Shown here piece by piece: positions 9,048 through 18,508 of a stretch of DNA of 64,000 bases. Origin of the DNA: Alteribacter aurantiacus DSM 18675 (GTDB taxonomy: Bacteria > Bacillota > Bacilli > Bacillales > Salisediminibacteriaceae); NCBI RefSeq assembly GCF_000429705.1, contig NZ_KE386943.1, positions 386,744 to 450,743 on the forward strand, given 5' to 3'. The notes beneath the pieces are model-generated. The model searched no databases. It was not told the DNA's origin and saw nothing but the letters and a program-made list of their open reading frames with translations. Numbering within the stretch: position 1 is the stretch's first letter; each line of letters starts with the position of its first letter. Made by a program: the position numbers and the translations under genes.

Positions 9048-9959
9048 ATGAGTAACACTCAATGGATTTATCTGAGTGGCGAATTTGTCAAAAAAGAAGA
9101 TGCCGTCGTATCGGTTTACGATCACGGTTTTCTATACGGAGACGGGGTGTTCGAAGGAATTCGAGTTTACAGCGGCAATGTCTTTAAACTCGACGAGCAC
9201 ATCCACAGGCTTTACGACTCGGCTCAGTCCATCATGTTAAATGTTCCATACACGAAGGAGGAGATGGAACAGATTATTGTCGAGACTGTCCGCAAAAACA
9301 AACTTGAGAGTGCATACATCCGCGTGGTCGTATCCCGCGGTGCCGGCAACCTCGGATTGGATCCTACTTTTTGCTCACAACCACGGGTTATCGTTATAGC
9401 TGAAGAGCTAGCCCTCTTTCCGATGGAACTATACCAGAAGGGACTTCGAGTAGGCAGTGTTGCAAGCCGAAGAAATAGACCGGACGTGTTAAGCCCTCAA
9501 GTAAAATCATTGAATTATTTAAACAATATTTTGGTTAAGCTTGAAGCCAATCAAGCCGGAGTTGATGAAGCCTTGATGCTTAATGATCAAGGGTATGTTA
9601 CAGAAGGTTCTGCCGACAACATCTTCATCATCAAAAACGGTACGATTTACACCCCTCCTGTTTATTTAGGAGCACTCGAAGGCATTACACGTAACGCCAT
9701 TATCGATCTGGCTCGTGAAAAAGGGTACGAATTAAAGGAATCACCGTTCACTAGACACGATGTTTATGTGGCTGATGAAGTTTTCTTAACTGGAACAGCT
9801 GTTGAAGTCATCGCAGTTGTAGAAGTAGACGGAAGAAAGATTCAGGATGGAAAGCCTGGTAAAGTCACCAATCACCTTCTGTCCGAATTTCGCAAGCTAG
9901 TCACACAAGACGGTGTCAAATGTTACAACGAAGAAGAGAAACGCTCACACGTAAGCTAA
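9048..9959 (+). CDS. ilvE: Branched-chain amino acid aminotransferase
   Basis: This PLP-dependent class IV aminotransferase transfers nitrogen from glutamate to the keto acids of Ile, Val and Leu. The 303-residue protein starts MSNTQWIYLSG. The fold-type IV signatures YDHGFLYGDGVFEGIR (about 25-40) and the PLP lysine in SLNYLNN-preceding PQVKS (about 155) are visible. ATG at 9048 has AGGAG nine bases upstream. A longer reading frame reaching back to 8838 has no ribosome site and runs through the leader hairpins, so it is rejected. The gene lies upstream of the T-box and so is probably not under its control. Confidence 0.93.
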   Translation: MSNTQWIYLSGEFVKKEDAVVSVYDHGFLYGDGVFEGIRVYSGNVFKLDEHIHRLYDSAQSIMLNVPYTKEEMEQIIVETVRKNKLESAYIRVVVSRGAGNLGLDPTFCSQPRVIVIAEELALFPMELYQKGLRVGSVASRRNRPDVLSPQVKSLNYLNNILVKLEANQAGVDEALMLNDQGYVTEGSADNIFIIKNGTIYTPPVYLGALEGITRNAIIDLAREKGYELKESPFTRHDVYVADEVFLTGTAVEVIAVVEVDGRKIQDGKPGKVTNHLLSEFRKLVTQDGVKCYNEEEKRSHVS

Positions 9960-9984
9960 GCATTGACGACTTTGAAAAGTGGAT

Positions 9985-10300
9985 ATAACGAAAACGTTGA
10001 AGGGAATAAAGAAGTAGATACGTTGCATTTACAGAGAGCCGGGGTTGCTGGAAGCCCGGAAATGCACCCTACTTCGACATCATCCCCGAGTGTTAAGCTG
10101 AACCCTCTTTGGTAGTAGGCTTAATCAGGTAGCATCAAGACTACCTGTTATCAAAAAGGAACTGGTGCAATCGCCAGCTCTTTGAGGCAGTCATTTGCGA
10201 AAATGCTGCAAAACCGGGTGGTACCGTGAAAAGGAAGTCCTTTTCTCCCCGTTGAACCGCAAGCGTGTGGTTTGACGCGAGAGGAAGGGACTTTTTTAGT
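9985..10300 (+). promoter_or_regulatory. T-box leader of the ilv-leu operon, likely isoleucine specific
   Basis: The tRNA-sensing leader contains the T-box core CCGGGTGGTACC at 10214-10225, the stem I arms GAAGTAG/CTACTTC and TGCATTT/AAATGCA, and a GA-rich distal stem. The specifier loop reads GACATCATC; ATC (Ile) at 10079-10081 is followed by A, as expected. The UGGU bulge fits a tRNA with discriminator base A, such as tRNA-Ile. Uncharged tRNA would stabilise the antiterminator and allow ilvB transcription. Codon identity is inferred from position. Confidence 0.88.
10232..10298 (+). terminator. T-box intrinsic terminator
   Basis: AAGTCCTTTTCTC pairs with GAGAGGAAGGGACTT, followed by a T run. 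The 5' side overlaps the antiterminator region just after the T-box core, as in other T-box leaders. Confidence 0.85.
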
Positions 10301-10380
10301 TATATACTCGAAAGTTTCGTTCCATGGGGACGTCGTACAAATAATTAATTGATTATTCTGACTACAGGAGGGATGAAAAC

Positions 10381-12102
10381 GTGAATTTAGAAGCAAAAGC
10401 AAACCGTGAAGCTGTTGTTCAGACGAAGACGGGAGCAGACCTTCTCATCCAAACGCTGGTTGAGGAAAAGGTAGACACGATTTTTGGTTACCCAGGAGGT
10501 GCGGTATTACCGATTTACGATGCGATCTACCGAGCTGAGGATGATTTTGTTCATATCCTCACACGACACGAGCAAGGTGCCATTCACGCAGCAGAAGGCT
10601 ACGCCAGAGTATCAGGTAAACCTGGTGTCGTAATCGCAACATCAGGACCTGGGGCAACAAACTTAATCACAGGGATTGCAGATGCCATGATGGACTCCCT
10701 CCCTCTCGTTGTTTTTACCGGCCAAGTAGCAAGAACAGTCGTTGGTACTGACGCCTTCCAAGAGGCTGACGTAATGGGGATTACAACGCCAATTACAAAA
10801 CAGAATTACCAAGTGCAAGACGTAAGGGATCTTCCTCGCATTGTAAAAGAGGCCTTTCACATCGCAAGCACAGGCAGACCAGGTCCAGTTTTAGTTGATA
10901 TACCAAAAGACATTAGCGCAAATCCTTGTGATGACCGCTATGATGATTCCTTTTACCTTCCCGGTTATCAACCGACCATGAAACCGAATCCTTTACAGGT
11001 TAAAAAGCTAGCAGACGCTTTGGCTAATGCGAAAAAGCCGGTTATTTTAGCAGGTGCAGGAGTGATTCACGGTAAGGCATCAGAGGAGCTTCGTACTTTA
11101 GCAGAACATCACTCACTACCTGTAACAACAACGCTACTCGGGCTAGGTTGCTTCCCCGGTGACAGTCCTCTCTCTTTAGGGATGGCAGGAATGCACGGGA
11201 CCTACACAGCGAACATGGCCCTTTATGAATGTGATTTGCTTATCAATGTAGGTGCACGATTTGATGACCGACTTACAGGAAACCTGAAACACTTCGCTCC
11301 ACATGCGACGGTTGCTCACATAGATATCGACCCTGCAGAAATCGGTAAAAACGTGACCACCCATATTCCGATCGTGTCAGATGCAAAAGAAGCCCTAAAA
11401 GAGCTTCATCGTCAAGCATTTGAACGTCCAAATCACGTAGATTGGATGGAAAAATTGAACGTAAACAAAAAAGCGTATCCCCTTTGGTACAACAAGCCTG
11501 AACAGGAAATGTGTCCACAGTGGGTGATGGAGAACATTCACAGAGTTACAAACGGAGAAGCCATTGTCACAACCGATGTTGGTCAACACCAAATGTGGGC
11601 TGCTCAATACTACTCCTTCAACAAACCGAATCGCTGGGTTACATCAGGAGGCCTTGGCACAATGGGCTTTGGTTTCCCAGCAGCCATTGGGGCACAACTC
11701 GCCGAACCGGATAAAACGGTCGTTGCCATCGTTGGAGACGGTGGATTCCAAATGACCATGCAGGAACTAAGCGTTCTTCAAGAACGAGACCTTCCTGTAA
11801 AAATCATCATCGTCAATAACGAGGCTCTAGGTATGGTACGCCAGTGGCAAGAAGCCTTCTATGATAAGCGGTACTCCGAGTCCCTTCTCAGCTGTCAGCC
11901 TGATTTCGTTAAACTCGCCGAAAGCTATTACTTAAAGGCGTTGAAGGTCGACAGCCAAGAAGAATTCGAAAAAGTGCTCCCTGAAGTCTTTGCCTATGAC
12001 GGCCCGGTCGTTGTAGATGCTAGAGTTCTTCAACAAGAAAATGTCTATCCGATGATTGCTCCAGGAAAAGGGCTTCACGAAATGATAGGGGTGAAACCAT
12101 GA
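10381..12102 (+). CDS. ilvB: Acetolactate synthase, large (catalytic) subunit
   Basis: This ThDP enzyme condenses pyruvate with pyruvate or 2-ketobutyrate, the first common step of Val/Leu and Ile synthesis. The 573 residues show the ThDP-family order: N-terminal PYR domain (IFGYPGGAVLPIYDA, Glu in TRHEQGA), central domain, then the C-terminal PP domain with the motif GDGGFQM...NNEALGMVRQWQ. GTG at 10381 is the start, with AGGAGG upstream. It is the first gene after the T-box. ilvN overlaps by four bases, coupling synthesis of the two subunits. Confidence 0.96.
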   Translation: MNLEAKANREAVVQTKTGADLLIQTLVEEKVDTIFGYPGGAVLPIYDAIYRAEDDFVHILTRHEQGAIHAAEGYARVSGKPGVVIATSGPGATNLITGIADAMMDSLPLVVFTGQVARTVVGTDAFQEADVMGITTPITKQNYQVQDVRDLPRIVKEAFHIASTGRPGPVLVDIPKDISANPCDDRYDDSFYLPGYQPTMKPNPLQVKKLADALANAKKPVILAGAGVIHGKASEELRTLAEHHSLPVTTTLLGLGCFPGDSPLSLGMAGMHGTYTANMALYECDLLINVGARFDDRLTGNLKHFAPHATVAHIDIDPAEIGKNVTTHIPIVSDAKEALKELHRQAFERPNHVDWMEKLNVNKKAYPLWYNKPEQEMCPQWVMENIHRVTNGEAIVTTDVGQHQMWAAQYYSFNKPNRWVTSGGLGTMGFGFPAAIGAQLAEPDKTVVAIVGDGGFQMTMQELSVLQERDLPVKIIIVNNEALGMVRQWQEAFYDKRYSESLLSCQPDFVKLAESYYLKALKVDSQEEFEKVLPEVFAYDGPVVVDARVLQQENVYPMIAPGKGLHEMIGVKP

Positions 12103-12623
12103 AACGAATCATCACTGCACTCGTCCAGGATCGAAGTGGCGTATTAAATCGCCTGACAGGACTGATGCAACGAAGGCAGTTTAATATCGAAAGCATTTCT
12201 GTTGGTAAAACCGAAACAGAAGGCATTTCCAAAATGACATTCGTCGTGGAAATCGCCGACGCTCAAAAGCTTGAGCAATTGACAAAACAACTCCACAAGC
12301 AAATCGATGTACTAAAAGTGTCGGACATCACCGACAAGGCCATTGTAGCCAGGGAGCTCGCTCTCATTAAAGTGGTCAGTAACGGTCACCTGATCAATGA
12401 AATGAAAGGGATTATTGAGCCGTTCAGAGCATCGATTATCGATGTGAGTAAAGATAGCTTGTCCATTCAAGTAACCGGAAAGCCGGAGAAAATCGAGGCC
12501 TTAATCGACCTCCTCCGTCCCTACGGAATCAAAGAAATTGCAAGAACCGGAATGACCGCATTCCTCCGAGGCCAACAACCTCAAGTAGCAGAGCTGAACT
12601 CCTATTCAGCTATTGTGAAATAA
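12099..12623 (+). CDS. ilvN: Acetolactate synthase, small (regulatory) subunit
   Basis: The 174-residue subunit binds valine and activates or inhibits IlvB. The N-terminal ACT domain (residues 1-80, ITALVQDRSGVLNRLTGLM) and the C-terminal ALS_ss domain (about 84-160, RELALIKV) are complete. The ATG overlaps the ilvB stop (ATGA). A 340-bp gap with a palindromic element separates it from ilvC. Confidence 0.95.
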   Translation: MKRIITALVQDRSGVLNRLTGLMQRRQFNIESISVGKTETEGISKMTFVVEIADAQKLEQLTKQLHKQIDVLKVSDITDKAIVARELALIKVVSNGHLINEMKGIIEPFRASIIDVSKDSLSIQVTGKPEKIEALIDLLRPYGIKEIARTGMTAFLRGQQPQVAELNSYSAIVK

Positions 12624-12709
12624 AAATAGTGATTTATAAGATGAGGGCGTAACACAAACCCCAATAATAGGATGTCCTTTGGAACACTATTGCTTTTAAA
12701 CAAGTAATT

Positions 12710-12880
12710 AAGAAGCTGGAGTGCCCGAGACTCCTGTGGCAGTGACGAGCATTTACATCGTGAGTCTCTGCGAGTTGCTTCGACGCAGAACACTACGAAG
12801 CGTTACTTGCAGAGGAAGAAGCAGGGTGTTCGACTGGCTTGTCGGCACCGCCACGGAAAGCGAAGGGCACGTAAGCTTCA
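12710..12880 (+). repeat. Interspersed palindromic element, copy A (ilvN-ilvC gap)
   Basis: The outer arms AGAAGCTGGAGTGCCC (from 12711) and GGGCACGTAAGCTTC are inverted. The family marks GAGACTCCTG near the left end and CGGAAAGCGAAG near the right end are shared with copies at 16891 and 35325. This copy is the most divergent and has a longer middle. It lies in transcription orientation inside the operon. Confidence 0.7.
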
Positions 12881-12963
12881 ATCATATCTCAGTAGAAAAA
12901 ACAGACAAGAATAGCCGAGCAGAGCCGAGACAACCAAACCCAAAATCGAAAGGAAGATTAATC

Positions 12964-14004
12964 ATGGCAAAAGTACTTTATCATAACGACATCCAAGAAG
13001 AGGTTTTAAAAGAAAAGAAAGTAGCTGTAATCGGATACGGTTCCCAAGGACACGCACACGCACTCAACTTAAAAGAATCCGGCTTTGACGTAGTAGTAGG
13101 CCTAAGAAAAGGAAAGTCATGGGACAAAGCCGTTGAAGACGGCGTTCAAGTAGCAACAGTGGCAGAAGCAACGGCTCAAGCAGACGTTGTCATGGTCCTC
13201 CTCCCTGACGAGCATCAACCAAAAGTATACGAAGAAAGCATCAAACCGAACTTGGATGAAGGAAACGCTCTCGTTTTCGCCCACGGCTTTAACGTTCACT
13301 TCAACCAAGTAGTCCCTCCTTCAAACGTGGATGTTTTCCTCGTAGCTCCAAAAGGGCCGGGACACCTTGTTAGACGAACGTACACTGAAGGAGCCGGTGT
13401 TCCTGCCCTTTTCGGCATTGAGCAAGACTACACGGGTCAGGCAAAAGAGATTGCCCTTGCTTATGCAAAAGGAATTGGAGCAGGACGTGCAGGGATCCTC
13501 GAAACGTCGTTTCAAGAAGAAACAGAGACTGATCTTTTCGGAGAGCAAGCTGTCCTTTGCGGAGGACTCACAAGTCTTGTAAAAGCCGGATTTGAAACAT
13601 TAACCGAAGCTGGATACCAACCAGAAGTTGCCTACTTCGAATGTTTACACGAACTTAAACTGATCGTAGACCTTATGTACGAAGGTGGAATGGAAGGCAT
13701 GCGCTACTCCATCTCCGACACGGCCCAGTGGGGTGACTTCGTTTCCGGTCCGCGCGTAGTCAATGCTGAAACGAAAGAGCGTATGAAAGAAGTACTCGAA
13801 GATATCCAAAACGGTGAGTTTGCAAAAGGCTGGATCCTTGAAAACCAAGTGAACCGCCCTCAGTTCAACGCCGTGAATAAACGAGAAAGCGAGCATCAAA
13901 TCGAGAAAGTCGGACGTGAACTACGTGAATTGATGCCATTTGTAAAAGCAGCACAACAGCCTAAAAAATCCAAAAAGGAAGTGGTCTCGAATGCCCCACG
14001 TTAA
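12964..14004 (+). CDS. ilvC: Ketol-acid reductoisomerase
   Basis: This enzyme converts acetolactate and acetohydroxybutyrate to the dihydroxy acids using NADPH and Mg2+. The 346 residues comprise the Rossmann N-domain (VAVIGYGSQGHAHALNL at about 20) and the knotted C-domain with the Mg2+ ligands in ETETDLFGEQAVLCGG and CLHELKLIVDLMYEGG. The S at the end of the beta2-alphaB loop (RKGKSWDKA) fits NADPH use. ATG at 12964 follows AAAGGAAG. A longer frame from 12721 would read through the palindromic element and is rejected. Its end overlaps leuA by 14 bases. Confidence 0.95.
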   Translation: MAKVLYHNDIQEEVLKEKKVAVIGYGSQGHAHALNLKESGFDVVVGLRKGKSWDKAVEDGVQVATVAEATAQADVVMVLLPDEHQPKVYEESIKPNLDEGNALVFAHGFNVHFNQVVPPSNVDVFLVAPKGPGHLVRRTYTEGAGVPALFGIEQDYTGQAKEIALAYAKGIGAGRAGILETSFQEETETDLFGEQAVLCGGLTSLVKAGFETLTEAGYQPEVAYFECLHELKLIVDLMYEGGMEGMRYSISDTAQWGDFVSGPRVVNAETKERMKEVLEDIQNGEFAKGWILENQVNRPQFNAVNKRESEHQIEKVGRELRELMPFVKAAQQPKKSKKEVVSNAPR

Positions 14005-15535
14005 AGTCTTTGATACCACCTTGCGCGATGGCGAACAGTCCCCGGGAGTGAATATCAACAAGCTAGAAAAGCTTGAAATTGCGAAGCATCTGGAACGATT
14101 CGGAGTCGATATTATGGAGGCCGGTTTTCCCGCCTCCTCCCAAGGTGATTTTGAAGCAGTAAAAGCGGTAGCCGATACGATCAAACATGCCAGTGTCACA
14201 GGTCTTGCAAGAGCAAAAAAATCGGATATCGATACAGCGTGGGAAGCGTTAAAAGGGGCAGCTGAACCAAGGCTTCACATCTTCCTTGCTACCTCCCCGA
14301 TTCACATGACACACAAGTTAAAGAAAACACCGGAGGAAGTCGCTCAGCAGGCCGTTGAAATGGTTTCTTACGCAAGACAAAAGTTCCCTCAAGTGGAGTG
14401 GTCCGCTGAAGATGCCACCCGCTCTGACATGGACTTCCTTGTTAAGATCATTGAACGAGTTATCGACGCAGGTGCGACTGTCATTAACCTTCCTGATACG
14501 GTCGGCTACGCTACACCTGAAGAATATGGCCGCCTGTTTCGAACGGTCAGAGAGCGGGTTCCAAATATCGATCGTGTAGAGCTATCCGCTCATTGCCACG
14601 ACGACCTCGGCATGGCAGTGGCAAACTCCATTGCCGCGATTGAGAACGGCGCAACTCAAGTAGAAGGAACGATAAACGGCATCGGTGAACGTGCTGGTAA
14701 TGCAGCATTGGAAGAAATCGCTGTTGCACTTAACATCCGAAAAGATCAATACCCGTTTACAACAAACCTTGTGTTAAAAGAAATCAAGAGAACAAGTGAC
14801 CTGGTCTCGAAGCTAACAGGCATGGTCGTTCCAGGCAACAAAGCCGTGGTCGGCCGGAACGCCTTTGCTCACGAGTCCGGCATTCACCAAGACGGTGTTC
14901 TAAAGAATGCGTCCACCTATGAGATTATCACTCCTTCTCTAGTAGGGGTGGAATCAAACAATCTCGTCCTCGGCAAACATTCAGGACGACGAGCGTTTAA
15001 AGATAAAGTTGAACAACTAGGGTATGACTTGTCCGATGAGAAATTAAACGAAGCGTTTAAATCGTTCAAGTCCCTTACAGATAGGAAAAAAGAAGTAACC
15101 GGAGAAGACTTGGCTACCATTCTCACAGATATTCAAACGACTGTGACGAATGTGAAAAAATACGAGCTTCGCGCGTTCCAAGTCCAATACGGATCGTCGA
15201 ATCTTCCAACTGCCACGGTCGCCCTTCATACACCTGAAGGAGAACACGTGGAAACAGCTCGAACCGGGCAAGGAAGCGTAGAATCTCTCTACAACACATT
15301 AGAAGCACTAATTGAAGAGAAAATTAACCTCACAGATTTTCAACTCAACTCCGTCGGTAAAGGTCGAGACGCCCTTGCTGATGTGTACGTTCAGATGTAC
15401 GTGAATGGAGAAGATGTGAGTGGCCGCGGAACAGCTCAAGATATTTTGGAAGCTTCCGCAAGAGCTTTCTTAAACGCCGTTAACCGTTACTTGTTTAATA
15501 AAACCCACGAGCCCAAGAGAGCGGCTCAACTATAA
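13991..15535 (+). CDS. leuA: 2-isopropylmalate synthase
   Basis: This enzyme condenses acetyl-CoA with 2-ketoisovalerate, the committed step to leucine. The 514 residues give an N-terminal HMGL-like TIM barrel (FDTTLRDGEQSPGVN at about 6; metal ligands in SAHCHDDLG), and the C-terminal LeuA allosteric domain from about 390 that binds leucine. Both are complete. The start lies inside the end of ilvC with AAAGGAAGTGG upstream, indicating coupled translation. Confidence 0.96.
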   Translation: MPHVKVFDTTLRDGEQSPGVNINKLEKLEIAKHLERFGVDIMEAGFPASSQGDFEAVKAVADTIKHASVTGLARAKKSDIDTAWEALKGAAEPRLHIFLATSPIHMTHKLKKTPEEVAQQAVEMVSYARQKFPQVEWSAEDATRSDMDFLVKIIERVIDAGATVINLPDTVGYATPEEYGRLFRTVRERVPNIDRVELSAHCHDDLGMAVANSIAAIENGATQVEGTINGIGERAGNAALEEIAVALNIRKDQYPFTTNLVLKEIKRTSDLVSKLTGMVVPGNKAVVGRNAFAHESGIHQDGVLKNASTYEIITPSLVGVESNNLVLGKHSGRRAFKDKVEQLGYDLSDEKLNEAFKSFKSLTDRKKEVTGEDLATILTDIQTTVTNVKKYELRAFQVQYGSSNLPTATVALHTPEGEHVETARTGQGSVESLYNTLEALIEEKINLTDFQLNSVGKGRDALADVYVQMYVNGEDVSGRGTAQDILEASARAFLNAVNRYLFNKTHEPKRAAQL

Positions 15536-15550
15536 AAGGAGGAATAGAGG

Positions 15551-16657
15551 ATGGCTAAAAAAATCGTACTTTTACCCGGTGACGGGATCGGTCAGGAAGT
15601 AATCGAGGCGGCGGTTTCCGTCCTGGAGGCAGTCAGTGAAGAGTACAATCACTCCTTCTCCTTTGAATCACATGCCATCGGAGGAAGTGCCGTAGACGAC
15701 CACGGCACCCCCCTCCCCGATAAAACCGTTGAAGCGTGTAAAGAGGCAGACGCTATCCTTTTAGGAGCCGTTGGTGGACCAAAATGGGATACGTACCCGT
15801 CACACTTAAGACCTGAAAAAGGACTTCTTGGGATTCGTAAAGAGCTTGGCCTATTTGCCAACCTCCGTCCTGTTAAAGGATTCGAGAAGCTCCTTCACGC
15901 CTCTCCATTAAAAGAAGAAGTGGTAAAAGACAGCGACCTTCTCATCGTTCGTGAATTAACAGGAGGCTTGTACTTCGGTACACCGAGTGAACGTCAAAAT
16001 GACGGCCAATCCGTTGTTGATACTCTTGCCTATTCCCGATTCGAAATCGAGAGAATCGTAGATAAAGCATTTGAAAGTGCAAGACTTCGAAAAAAGCGAC
16101 TCACATCAGTCGATAAAGCCAACGTTCTTGAGTCGAGTAAGATGTGGCGTGAAGTCGTAGAAGAGAAAAAAGCAGAGTATCCTGACGTCGAGGTGGAGCA
16201 CCTTCTCGTGGATGCGGCTGCTATGAAGCTCATTACCAACCCATCTCAGTTTGATGTCATCGTCACTGAAAACATGTTTGGTGACATCTTGAGCGATGAA
16301 GCATCTGTTCTTACTGGATCGCTAGGCATGCTTCCATCTGCAAGTGTACGAGAAGACGGCGTTGGTCTCTATGAACCGGTGCACGGCTCAGCTCCTGACA
16401 TTGCCGGAACAGGGATTGCCAACCCACTGGCCATGATCTTATCTGCTGCCCTCATGCTCCGCCACTCCTTTGGCTACGATCATGAGGCCGGGATTATCGA
16501 AAACGCCGTAAAAGAAGCACTGGACCGCGGCTATCATACAGCTGACCTGCAAGTAAAAGACGGCCAAAAGCTACGCACAAAAGAAATGACCGAAAAAGTC
16601 GTTGAATATATCAAGTCAGAAAGCACATCCGACTGCATCATGCACTGCTATACGTAA
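15551..16657 (+). CDS. leuB: 3-isopropylmalate dehydrogenase
   Basis: This NAD-dependent decarboxylating dehydrogenase of leucine synthesis has 368 residues. The family motifs LLPGDGIGQEV, RELTGGLYFG and NMFGDILSDEASVLTGSLGMLPSAS are present. AGGAGG precedes the ATG. After the stop, a gap of about 410 bp holding a palindromic element precedes leuC. Confidence 0.95.
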   Translation: MAKKIVLLPGDGIGQEVIEAAVSVLEAVSEEYNHSFSFESHAIGGSAVDDHGTPLPDKTVEACKEADAILLGAVGGPKWDTYPSHLRPEKGLLGIRKELGLFANLRPVKGFEKLLHASPLKEEVVKDSDLLIVRELTGGLYFGTPSERQNDGQSVVDTLAYSRFEIERIVDKAFESARLRKKRLTSVDKANVLESSKMWREVVEEKKAEYPDVEVEHLLVDAAAMKLITNPSQFDVIVTENMFGDILSDEASVLTGSLGMLPSASVREDGVGLYEPVHGSAPDIAGTGIANPLAMILSAALMLRHSFGYDHEAGIIENAVKEALDRGYHTADLQVKDGQKLRTKEMTEKVVEYIKSESTSDCIMHCYT

Positions 16658-16890
16658 TAACCCAATCAACAAGGACAGGAGGTCCACCCACCCCCTTCCT
16701 CCCATTATATTAAATGGTTGTTTGGTATACAGTTTAGTACTCATAGCCTTATAGAAGTTACTCTTGCAAGATTGATTATGCAGCCTAAGTACCTGAGACT
16801 CTGGCGCTAACTCCACACGTCGGAGCTGTATTACGAAAGTTAGTGATACAGAAGCTAGCATTTGAGAAGTTCACCATTTCAAAAGAGATT

Positions 16891-17010
16891 GATGTAACTA
16901 GAACGCCTGAGACTCCTGCGGGAGCTGGTGGCAAGGTGAGACCCCGGAGTGCGTAGCACCCGGAGGCTCACCGGCGCCCCGCGGAAAGCGAAGGGCGTAC
17001 TAGTTACATC
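16891..17010 (+). repeat. Interspersed palindromic element, copy B (leuB-leuC gap)
   Basis: The 120-bp element is bounded by inverted arms GATGTAACTAG and CTAGTTACATC. Inside, GGTGAGACCCCGG pairs with CCGGAGGCTCACC around an AGTGCGTAGCAC loop. GAGACTCCTGCGGGAG at left and CGCGGAAAGCGAAG at right are the family marks. The preceding 16785-16855 may be a decayed partial copy. Confidence 0.8.
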
Positions 17011-17071
17011 TAACAACTTCTTCATTTTAGAACTCATTATAAACAAAAAGTCAGACTTAAGGAGTGATACA

Positions 17072-18493
17072 ATGGCACAACCAAAAACGATCGTAGAAAA
17101 AATCTGGGAACAACATCAAGTACACCAAGAAGAAGGCAAACCAGACCTCCTCTACATCGATCTCCACCTCATTCATGAAGTCACTTCTCCCCAAGCCTTT
17201 GAAGGACTCAGAATGAAGGGCCGTACTGTACGACGACCTGATCGTACGTTTGCCACAATGGATCATAACGTACCAACCATCAATCAGTTGGTCGTCAACG
17301 ATCCCATATCAAAAAAACAAATGGAAACTCTTAAAAGTAACTGTGATGAATTCGGGATTCCCCTTGCGGATATCACCCACCCGGATCAAGGAATCGTTCA
17401 CGTCATCGGACCAGAGCTCGGCCTTACCCAACCAGGTAAAACGATCGTTTGTGGAGATAGTCATACGTCCACTCACGGCGCATTCGGCGCTCTAGCTTTC
17501 GGTATTGGAACAAGTGAAGTGGAACACGTTCTGGCCACTCAAACCCTTTGGCAAGCACCTCCGAAGACGTTAAACGTAAAAGTAAACGGCAAACTCGGTA
17601 CAGGTGTCACGGCAAAGGACTTGATTCTCGCTATTATCGGCAAATACGGCGTTCGTTTCGGGACCGGCTATGTGATTGAGTACACAGGTGCAGCCATCCG
17701 CAACCTCACCATGGAAGAACGAATGACCGTTTGTAACATGAGCATTGAAGCAGGTGCCCGTGCCGGTCTGATCACTCCTGACGATACAACGTTTGACTAC
17801 TTGCGCGATCGTCGTCACGCTCCTAAAGGGGCTGACTTTGACCGAGCAGTTGAAGAATGGCGAGCACTGGCTACAGATGAAGGTGCCGAATACGACGCCA
17901 CCGTCGAAATCAATGCCGATCAAGTCGAGCCACAAGTGACATGGGGTACAAACCCTGGCATGTGTATCCCGATAAGCGCCAATGTTCCTGATCCTGCGTC
18001 TAAAGAAAAGCCCGGTGAAAAAGATGAAATCAGCCGTGCTCTTGATTACATGGGGCTTGAAGCCAATCAGCCTATCTCCTCTGTATCTGTGGAACACGTC
18101 TTCATCGGATCGTGTACAAACTCAAGACTCGGTGATTTACGAAAAGCAGCCGGCGTTGTAAGAGGGAAAAAAGTGAACCCTAACGTCACCGCCCTCGTCG
18201 TCCCTGGCTCTAAAACCGTAAAGGCAGAAGCAGAAAAAGAAGGGCTCGACGTCATTTTCAAACAAGCAGGATTCCAGTGGAGAGAAGCAGGATGCAGCAT
18301 GTGCCTTGCTATGAACGACGATGTCATCCCACCTGGTGAACGTTGTGCTTCCACCTCGAACCGGAACTTTGAAGGTCGACAAGGAAACGGTGCACGAACC
18401 CACCTGGTGAGTCCTGAGATGGCTGCTGCTGCTGCTGTTGAAGGTCGCTTTGTAGACGTCAGAACATTCACTGCTCAACCTGTTCAATCATAA
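17072..18493 (+). CDS. leuC: 3-isopropylmalate dehydratase, large subunit
   Basis: This [4Fe-4S] aconitase-family subunit isomerises 2- to 3-isopropylmalate. The 473 residues start MAQPKTIVEKIWEQHQ. The cluster cysteines are visible in FIGSCTNSR (about 345) and in AGCSMCLAMN (about 405-410). AAGGAG precedes ATG 17072; the upstream open frame from 16949 crosses the palindromic element and is rejected. leuD follows after 15 bp. Confidence 0.96.
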   Translation: MAQPKTIVEKIWEQHQVHQEEGKPDLLYIDLHLIHEVTSPQAFEGLRMKGRTVRRPDRTFATMDHNVPTINQLVVNDPISKKQMETLKSNCDEFGIPLADITHPDQGIVHVIGPELGLTQPGKTIVCGDSHTSTHGAFGALAFGIGTSEVEHVLATQTLWQAPPKTLNVKVNGKLGTGVTAKDLILAIIGKYGVRFGTGYVIEYTGAAIRNLTMEERMTVCNMSIEAGARAGLITPDDTTFDYLRDRRHAPKGADFDRAVEEWRALATDEGAEYDATVEINADQVEPQVTWGTNPGMCIPISANVPDPASKEKPGEKDEISRALDYMGLEANQPISSVSVEHVFIGSCTNSRLGDLRKAAGVVRGKKVNPNVTALVVPGSKTVKAEAEKEGLDVIFKQAGFQWREAGCSMCLAMNDDVIPPGERCASTSNRNFEGRQGNGARTHLVSPEMAAAAAVEGRFVDVRTFTAQPVQS

Positions 18494-18508
18494 GGAGGTA
18501 AAAATCTA

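Noticed and set aside
12721..12963. N-terminal extension of ilvC
   Set aside because: It translates the palindromic element; the family start is at 12964 with a ribosome site.
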